Shown here in pieces: positions 56,484 through 64,000 of a stretch of 64,000 nt of DNA (its first letter is position 1; every line of letters begins with the position of its first letter). A program made the translations under genes and the position numbers. Origin of the DNA: Vesta saturnalis (Eukaryota > Arthropoda > Insecta > Coleoptera > Lampyridae); contig JARFJB010000401.1 of NCBI GenBank assembly GCA_036346205.1, positions 62,001 to 126,000 on the forward strand, given 5' to 3'. The notes below the pieces were generated by a model. The model was given only the letters and a program-made list of their open reading frames with translations. It was not told where the DNA came from and did not search any database.

Positions 56484-57804
56484 GCGCAATGGAAACGGGC
56501 GATTTTGAATGTCATTTTAATGGTAAAGTTCAAATAATTAGAGGCTGCTATTACTTTTAGGTTATTGTCAGTTTAACAGCATTTTGTAAAAATGCAACAG
56601 TGGTCAGCTGAACACCGTTCTTTTGCCGTAAGAGCATTCCACAAAAGTAATAGTTACATAGTAGTTCAGAGAATGTTTCGCAACCATTTTAACATTGATC
56701 GTAATAATGCTGTGCCCTCGGCGCATGCTATCAAAATTTGGATTAAAAATTTTGAAGAAACAGCTTCATCGCTCAAACGGAAGCCCCACCGGAGATTGAA
56801 TCCAGTGAGAACACCGCAAACCATTCAGAGAGTCAGGGAAGCTACGGTAAGAAGTCCACAACGTTCTGCATGGCGTCACTCAATTTCGCTGGGAATTTCT
56901 GCGACAACCTTAAGAAGAATTTTACACAAGCACTTGCATTTTAAACCATATAAAATTCAGATTGTGCAAGAATTAGAACCAAATGACTTCATACGTCTTT
57001 CAAACTTCAGTCGTGATTTGTTAAACCATATTAACAATAATGCAAATTTATTGACAATGTGATTATGAGTTATGAAGCTCATTTTCATCTCTCAGGATTC
57101 GTAAACAAGCAGAATTTTCGATATTGGACACATAAAAACCATAGAGTTCTTCATCAAAAACCACTACATAGTGCAAGAGTGACATTGTGGTGTGCAATTT
57201 CGTCCTTTGGAGTAATTGGTCCATTTTTCTTCGAAGATGACAATGGAAATGCAGTTACAGTTACATCAGGCCGTTATGTTGGAATGATCGAGACATTTCT
57301 AAGACCTAGGCTAGCGTTACTTCCACAGATAAATGTCGACACATGGTTTCAGCAAGACGGGGCAACTGCACACATTGCCAGAATATCTATGGAAGCCCTA
57401 AACCGACTAAACCGACCCTAAACCCGATCACATCATTTCTAAGAATGGAAACATTCCTTGGCCAGCGAGATCTCCGGATTTGTAGGCGTGTGATTTTTTT
57501 CTGTGGGGCTACTTAAAGACTAATGTTTTCGCACATCGCCCACAGAACATTGATGAACTGAAGTTAAGAATTCGAGAAGAAATCAACCGAATACATGTTG
57601 AAATGTTACGCAATGTTATGCATAGCTTGCCTCTACGTTTGGAAGAATGTTTGCCTAGAAATGGTGGACATCTCGTAAACGCTATTTTTAAGAAATAAAA
57701 TGTATTTTTATATAGGTTAACGTGAAATAGTTTTTAATTTTCTTAATAAAATGATTTAGTTATTTTTTATGTCTTACAAATCGCCCGTTTCCGTGGCGCA
57801 CCTT
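56402..57804 (+). mobile_element. Mariner-like transposon with left (TA)n flank
   Basis: Ends AAGGTGCGCAATGGAAACGG (56479) and its complement at 57777-57804 are inverted; TA-rich on both sides, with a 77-bp TA array (56402-56479) on the left. The 1.3-kb length and one transposase fit the superfamily. Confidence 0.88.
56592..57700 (+). pseudogene. Mariner-like transposase, lightly damaged
   Basis: MQQWSAEHRSFAVRAFHKSN start; HTH region with VPSAHAIKIWIKNFEETAS; RTPQTIQRVREATVRSPQRS and ISATTLRRILHKHLHFKPYK; then in the next frame AHFHLSGFVNKQNFRYW, RVTLWCAISSFGVIGPFFFE, TWFQQDGATAHIAR (second catalytic Asp, 57345); then WPARSPDL followed by a TAG and CDFFLWGYLK (third acidic site, about 57490). 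Ends GGHLVNAIFKK. Damage: frameshift at 57057, a short duplication near 57405 and one stop at 57483. Probably a recent insertion. Confidence 0.85.
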
Positions 57805-59099
57805 TTATATATAATATATGTTTTATAATAACAATTATTGCTATATTTGGGCAGCCTTCTGGTGAAAATTCTGGTTACACTAGTGTTTTTGAATTATTAT
57901 GTACATAATAATGATTTCTAAAATACAATTTTAATTTCCTAATTATGATTATGTACATAATTTTAATTCAGTCTGATTAGAAAAGTAGACAGATGGAATC
58001 CAAATGTATTTACCTTAAATCCTTCTAAGATATAAATGGATAGTTTCACACTCAAACGTAAAAGTTGTGGTAACGGTGACGATAAACTTATATAGCGTTC
58101 CCCACATCAGTGAAGAGTAAAAATGGTCACTGGTCACTCGTCTGCACCTGCAGATAAACGCATTTCCTATGATGTTCGATTCGGCTCTCATGTACGGTAT
58201 AAAGCGTTGTTTAGTGTTTTTCGTTCTTAGATCTACCAATTTTAATTCTAAAATCAATTCTATGTATTATTGTACTCGGTTTACTTTTAACTAAATTTTA
58301 GATGTTTTTAAAACATTTAATTTAAGTACAGTTACTATATAAAAAGTAAACAAAATACATGTTGTTATTTACTCTTTAGATATCGGTTTTTTAATGTAGT
58401 CAATTGTTCACCCAATTCTGTTTAAATTTATAATAATCAAATATTGACATTTCATCTTCGATTGTCAACTGTGAAAATCAAGGCTATATTAAAAGAAATA
58501 TGTTTTCTCTTTTGACATGACCACTTGCATAAGATGTTTAAGTTATTTCATAAGGCTCATTTAGTTTCATATTAAAAACTATATAAGGGAAACTTATCTA
58601 AAACTGAATTATCTGTAAACAAGTGCTTATAGAGTTTAATATAATTTGAGAGTTTTTCTGATATAGGTTATTTTGGTGATTTTTTTGATTCTTTAGCTCT
58701 TATTTATTAGTCTACAAAAACACCATGTATATTATTTTTGGTTTGAAGCTAACAAATAGAGTTGGATAACTATACATAGGTGACCTACACCTAACTCACC
58801 AGATTCTTGAATTATAAGCACTATTTCGTACTACTGTGCAAAATTATCGTTTTTAATAGCTTTTGTAAACAGGAAGCCATGGAAATATCAAAATTTTTGT
58901 TGTCAAAATAACTTCCCTAGTGTCAAGCGAGTGTTCGTTGTAGGTATTTATCAAAAACACTACTCAAATGAAGGTATGATGAATTTTATTTATTTTACAT
59001 GTACAATGTGATAAACTTATCAGCACATAATTGAATAATAGGTATGCGGATTTGCTGCAAAGGAACATGAAGAAGTATATTTGAATTTATAACATAAAA
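57805..59099. other. Intronic DNA, nothing recognised
   Basis: Low-complexity AT-rich sequence, no motif recognised. Confidence 0.4.
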
Positions 59100-59720
59100 A
59101 ATAATATACACATTAATTAAGCAAATGATCATAATGATGATCGTTAACCTCTAGACACATTAATAAACGACAGTTAGCACTTTGCGTAACAGCACTACTT
59201 CTTCGAAGGTTTGGATTAACCGATGTTCTAATTTTTTCCTAGAATTTACTGGTGTTATGTAAATTTCTTTTTGTTTTAAACCAGAAATAAGAATCTAGTG
59301 GAGTTAGATCTGGCGATCTGAGAGACCAATCCGAGAGTTCCAAATTTTTTTTAAATTAAATAAATCACATAATAAATCAAACAACTCGATTGACCTTATG
59401 ACCCACTGCACCAGAACCACTACAACCAGCCGGCACGAGCTCTGACACATCGTTAAAATTCGGATTTTTCAATATAACTATAGTTTTTTTAGTTCAAATC
59501 TGACGTTTTTTTAGATTATATAAAACAGCCTTAATTTGTTTATCGGCACTTAAAGTACTTTTACTGCCACTAAAAAGAGAAACAGAAGGCGGTTGAGAAA
59601 TGTCACTTCAAGTACGTTGGTCAAGATACACAACATGTCTTTGGCCTCACGGGATTGAAAATCGACAGTAAACATAATTTGACACAAAATGGGACTTGAT
59701 TATTCAAGCTTATATTTATT
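59100..59720 (-). pseudogene. Mariner-like transposase scraps
   Basis: The minus strand reads ELSDWSLRSPDLTPLDSYFW (59285-59340), then SAVTQSANCRLLMCLEV (59160-59215). Further upstream are NDVSELVPAGCSGSGAVGHK (59400-59460) and a CVLDQRT-like string. Only pieces of the catalytic domain remain. Confidence 0.55.
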
Positions 59721-60344
59721 TTGATTAAACGATTTAACTTATACGATCTCTGACTGAAAGTGTTTGAAATCGAGGATGTAAGTTCAGATAAACTTGGAAA
59801 ATATTTTCAGCAATATTTTTTATTGTTGGTGGGAAAATTTTCAATATAACCCTCAGCAACTATGTGGGCACCCATGGTGTCTCTTTAGCGCGAGCCCTAT
59901 AATCTACCAAAAGAGATGCGGACGTTCTATTAAAGCAATGGTATGATCATATCTTTAACTGTATCAACGGGATAAGATATACTAATGCTTGAACCTTATT
60001 TTTGAAAGTTGCACTTTCACAAAAATCTTAGATAATAACCAAGCAAAATGACTCCTAGAAATGTCGTAGTGACCACGAGACTAAAGTGATTATAAATCTT
60101 TCGGGTTCTTTGTGTTCCCAAATTCGTTTTTCCTCAAAAACAGAGCAAACATTACATAAAAAAATCTAACGCCATATATAACAGCCATCGAGTGGATTTC
60201 AAGTTTCGGTAAAAGATTTATAGGCAAATAAAAAATTGGATGTTTTACTTTAAAAAGAGCTTAAAATACAAAATTTATTTGTTAATTTACTAAAAATAAC
60301 GAAAATAAAATGTCTGTGAAATAATATTAATATTACACCGCACG
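59721..60344. other. Intronic DNA, nothing recognised
   Basis: No motif recognised. Confidence 0.4.
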
Positions 60345-61797
60345 ACAGTCGAACTGGACCACTTATAAAATTTATCGCATTCTTTCCTTTGGTCAATATT
60401 GAACAAAATCGTGACCATTTTTCAGAATATTTAACCGCAAGTAAGTGTAGAAACGTTGTTATTAAACAAAGGGTTTGCCTAAATTAAGTTGTCATTATTA
60501 AAACGTCATTATCATTGCTGGTATAGCTGTTAGAATTATTGCATTTTTTAATTATAGAGACCAAGCTATTTGTTACATTTTGTTTGGGTGGCACTAGTCA
60601 TTCCTGTGAGAAGACTTTCACAAGAGGAAATGACCAAAGCAGTAGCTTGGCCGAGATTGGCGGAATTTGCAAAGGCACTTGGAGACTGGGAGTGTAAATC
60701 ATCATCACGGGGGGGCCCTGGAAAAAAGACAACACAAAAGCAAGATAGATTTTTGAATATAACGGCTCGTCGAAGCAGGTTCAACTGCTGTGCTAAATAC
60801 CATTCCAAAATGCAACTGGAGTGAACATTTCCACTCAAACTATTCGTAGAAGATTAGGAGAGAATAAATCGAAACCACGTAGGCCTACGAAATTTTCTAA
60901 ACTGACAAGGCATCAGGAAAGAAATCGATTAGCTTGGGCGAAAGCACATCATTATTGGAGTGAAGATAATTGTACATATTGTTTATTCACCCATGAGTCC
61001 AGATTTAACTTATTCTCCACAGATGGAGGTGCCTGAGTTTGGCGATAACCTGGACAGCGATATAATGAAGCATTTATGGTTCTTAGAGTTGCTTTTGGAG
61101 GAAGCTATGTCACAGTCTGGGGAGGCGTACGTTTAAATGGTAGAACATGCCTTTCCGCAATCAAGATGTAAATGCACAACATTATAGAGGAAGTTGTGCT
61201 ATTATATGCCCAAAAAGTGGGCTATGGATTTGTGCTGGTAGATGATATAGTTCGGGCACAAAGGGCTCTCGTTCATAAATGATTTCATAACAGAACACCA
61301 TCTTATTCGAATGGAATGGCCAGATATATAACCAGATATGAATCCCATTGAACATATATGGGACTATCTAAGTAAACAGTTGAACCGCCCAGAAAACCCT
61401 CCAGTGATGTTGGAAATGCTAGAAGCAGCACTAATTGAGCAATGGGAAAGGATCCCTGAACAACGGATAAGAAATTGCATTCGCAGCATGCCCGCTGGGT
61501 ATCAAGAACTAATGAATGCTTAAGGGGGGCCTACGTCTTATTAGCATACAAACACACGACTTTTGTTTCAAAATAAATTATCTTCTTTATTCCGTTATCA
61601 ATCATGTCAAATTAAAATTACCTTTTATATATTTATATAATTTTGCATAATTTTTCTGATTATTCTGTAACATGAATTATAATTAAATCAATATGGGATG
61701 TTTATAATTACTTAAGATATTAAATAGCTTTGTAATATGACATGCTTCACAACGAAACGAGAAAAATGGGTTTTTGTAAGTGGTTCAGTTCGACAGT
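60345..61797 (+). mobile_element. Tc1-like transposon
   Basis: Inverted ends: GTCGAACTGGACCACTTATA at 60348 and, on the other strand, GTCGAACTGAACCACTTACA ending at 61795. Encodes a decayed Tc1-type transposase. The exact outer ends are uncertain by a few bases. Confidence 0.7.
60588..61530 (+). pseudogene. Tc1-like transposase, multiple breaks
   Basis: GGPGKKTTQKQDRFLNITAR, then STQTIRRRLGENKSKPRRPT, LTRHQERNRLAWAKAHHYW (HTH and linker), HESRFNLFSTDGGA (catalytic Asp replaced by His in the usual TDESRF), VAFGGSYVTVWGGVRLNGRT, FVLVDDIVRAQRA (family DNARPH damaged), DMNPIEHIWDYLSKQLNRPE (third site, 61336-61390), ending SMPAGYQELMNA. Stops at 60822, 61033 and others. The insect-typical C-terminus is well preserved. 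Confidence 0.8.
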
Positions 61798-62011
61798 TGA
61801 GTTCTATTCTACACCTATGAAGAACAATAACAGCAATACGGTTCTCTTTGTCTGACCATTCATTCCATCGTGGCGGCTTACGCTACACTGACATGGTTGG
61901 ACATAATTGGGAATGACATGTAAACAGTCAAAATTAAGAACAAAGCATTTTGCTTCGTTTAGGTTATCAGCCGCAAAAGCCGCGTTTACACTTGTATCAA
62001 AATGTATGGCA

Positions 62012-62098
<87 letters not shown>

Positions 62099-62183
62099 AT
62101 ATATTATATATTATTATATTTTCATTCTTTTACCATACTTGTACAAATACTCCTTTTAACGAAGTCTTTTTCTCAATTTGAAG
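61798..62183. other. End of large intron with (TA)n
   Basis: A 79-bp TA array (62016-62094) lies 90 bp before exon 2. The acceptor TTTTCTCAATTTGAAG has a moderate pyrimidine tract. Confidence 0.6.
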
Positions 62184-62343
62184 AAAATCAGGATTTGATT
62201 TTATTCATACGTGGATCAAAATGGAGTTTTCAATTAGCAACACAAAGAATAGATCATTTTTATACAGTGAGGAACTCGACACCGTGCTTTTTTGAACACC
62301 GCGATCCCTTATCTGGACAAATTCAAAACGTCTTAAAATCTAG
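62184..62343 (+). CDS. CRAL-TRIO (alpha-tocopherol-transfer-like) gene, coding exon 2
   Basis: 160 bp between acceptor AAG at 62181-62183 and donor GTAAGG at 62344. Reads NQDLILFIRGSKWSFQLATQ then RIDHFYTVRNSTPCFFEHRD, PLSGQIQNVLKS. This is the second half of the CRAL-TRIO N-terminal domain (family pattern DDxFLLxFLRGCKxSxExxxxxIDxFYTxR...PxxFxxRDP). The 5' phase (two bases) complements exon 1's phase 1 exactly, giving Glu at the junction. The exon ends in phase 2. The lipid-binding CRAL-TRIO domain itself must lie beyond the window or further on. Confidence 0.82.
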
Positions 62344-62378
62344 GTAAGGGTTCTTTTCATATTAGATACACACACAAG

Positions 62379-62409
<31 letters not shown>

Positions 62410-62420
62410 TCATATGTATA

Positions 62421-62492
<72 letters not shown>

Positions 62493-62999
62493 ACGCAACC
62501 AGGGATTATTTGCTGGCCAGATGCGCATTCGTCTGTTTTCAAATAGTCTACTCGCGGTAATTCGATAATTTCAGCAGCGTCGGAAGTAAATTGTTTCAAG
62601 TGTATATTACGTCATTGTATAACAATGATTATGTATACAAATATATTTGACACCTCGATACTTATTATTTAAGTGTGTGATGTTAAAAATATTGTTTGTA
62701 TTGTTAGTGGCAAAAAGACATTAAATATTCGGATACAAAGGCACATAAAATATCTGTATAAACGTTTTCTTAAATCTGAAATTTTACATTTAACTTTAAT
62801 CAATTAATGAAATTAGTATTTTTTTAAAATACATATTAGGAAATTTCCCTTTATTATACCAGCAACATCCCGCGATTACGTGAAAGTTGACGCTTATTTT
62901 TTATTTTTATTGCTTATGGAGTCCTAATTACTCTAACTAGTGTTTCAATCAGTTTCGTTTGTCAATACAAAACTGCGCTTATTCTCGTTTTAATTTAGA
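62344..62999. repeat. Intron 2 with (CA)n and (TA)n
   Basis: (CA)n at 62383-62409 and (TA)n at 62426-62488; the rest is AT-rich and unrecognised. Confidence 0.8.
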
Positions 63000-64000
63000 A
63001 CATGAGCAATTGTGTAATACGGTATCGTGGTTATGAGCCCTACGGCTACCTTAGGTGAGCATGGACAAATAAAGCGAAATCAAACACGTGAGGTAGTGTA
63101 CAATGCTTACAATTATATCAAAACCGTTGAATCCTCTAACACATTAAAACAATTGAAAGAAATAACATGAGCAGCATCTAAGGTGTCTACTGCTATAGTG
63201 TTCAGAATTATTAAGAAAGGAGAAGCTGGCGTAGAAGAAGAAAAACCTCAATTTTCGAGTCCCGCAAAAAATCGACCACGTGAATCTCCAGTAACGCGTG
63301 TACAATCATACAAAAAAAGATTTTTCGCAACTTTATATGTAACTTCCATAATACGGAGGTGCTAAAGTGAATGTAAATGCTTTGTGTAATAAACGGCGGA
63401 TTTGGATTAGACGGACAGTACATCATCGTTAAGGTCTATTTTCACGGAACTTGGATTTAGGTAGTGTAAAACTGAAAACAACAGAAAAATTTTTATAGGA
63501 AGGAATGACTTTCGAGCACTGAGGATTTCCTACTTGCAATGAATAGAATATTACCAGGAATTGGGGCGGCTCATTATGTACATAGGTGAAACGTACGTCC
63601 GCAGGGGACACACTCATTCAAAATCATTGGTTGGTAGTAGTGGAAATGGGCTAAAGTGTAGCATATCCAAAGGATGAAGAACGATTGTAGCACATGCGGG
63701 TGGTGAAGTGGAGTTTCTAGATGGTTGTAGTTTCGTTTCAAAATCTGGGTTACAAAGTGGAGATTATCATCATGGTATGAACTCTACGAACTATGGAAAG
63801 TTGTTGCAAGTGAAGCTTTTACGGAATTTGCCTCCAAATTCGTTGCTGGTGGTAGACAATGCGCCTTATCACAATGTCCAAGTCAATCGAGCTCCAACCA
63901 ATAGTTCTAGAAAAGAAGAATCGGTGAAGTGGTTATTTGACAAAAAATTACCATTTACTCCGCAAATGATCAAACCGTAGTTGTACGATATTATTAAACA
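63000..64000 (+). pseudogene. IS630/Tc1-type DDE transposase, broken, runs off window
   Basis: The N-terminal piece VSTAIVFRIIKKGEAGVEEE then FSSPAKNRPRESPVT (63183-63310) is the linker after the HTH. The catalytic C-terminal piece GGEVEFLDGCSFVSKSG, DYHHGMNSTNYGKLL and NSLLVVDNAPYHNVQVNRAP (63700-63900) shows the VxDNAxYH catalytic site of this group, ending LPFTPQMIKP. Stops and shifts between. The element continues past 64000. Confidence 0.7.

Overview
The window is AT-rich eukaryotic DNA with GT-AG introns, long (TA)n and (GT)n microsatellites, and many Tc1/mariner, pogo, non-LTR and Penelope-like remnants. It also holds two copies of a Polinton/Maverick (adintovirus-like) element. This mix, and a CRAL-TRIO (alpha-tocopherol-transfer-protein-like) host gene, suggests an arthropod, most likely an insect. 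No species can be named from the sequence alone.

Layout. 1-845: a duplicated (GT)n block. 1647-3356: a mariner-like element with 45-bp inverted ends. 4594-5065: a Penelope-like reverse transcriptase scrap. 5900-8480 (minus): a decayed jockey-type LINE. 9635-40642: Polinton copy B, old and broken, cut in two by Polinton copy A. Copy A runs from 10974 to 29283 (18,310 bp), starts AGTA and ends TACT, has terminal inverted repeats of about 440 and 390 bp, and is flanked by an exact 6-bp target duplication CACGTG lying inside copy B's DNA polymerase gene. Copy B is further interrupted by a palindromic MITE (about 35340-36163) and a pogo-like transposon (36409-39125), and it is truncated at 40642. 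40643-45560: a candidate MITE and a fold-back element split by a LINE (42090-45325). 45783-45933 and 62184-62343: two coding exons of the CRAL-TRIO gene, separated by a 16.25-kb intron packed with transposons, microsatellites and two copies of a tRNA-derived SINE. 63000-64000: a broken DDE transposase.

Copy A carries an almost complete Polinton gene set. The leftward cluster (22981 to 19294) is a PLA2-domain minor capsid protein, an adenain-like protease, a penton-like protein, a 53-residue Cys-rich basic protein, a hexon-like major capsid protein and a conserved DVQGF protein. The rightward cluster (23070 to 26317) is a packaging ATPase, a DUF8207-like protein, an unknown 136-residue protein and a retroviral-type integrase with chromodomain. 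The protein-primed-type DNA polymerase B lies at 15062-19193. Accessory genes sit at both ends: an acidic spliced gene and a gene with five LSPxC repeats on the left; on the right, four unrecognised genes and a BIR (inhibitor-of-apoptosis-type) gene whose tail runs into the terminal repeat. Several genes (PLA2, protease, DVQGF, 27026-27682, 28038-28556, BIR) are open, but polymerase, ATPase, integrase, hexon, penton and DUF8207 carry frameshifts or stops. Copy A is therefore either recently dead or the assembly has single-base indel errors.

The right half is host intron and transposon debris. Many of the TA-targeting elements there are bordered directly by long (TA)n arrays.
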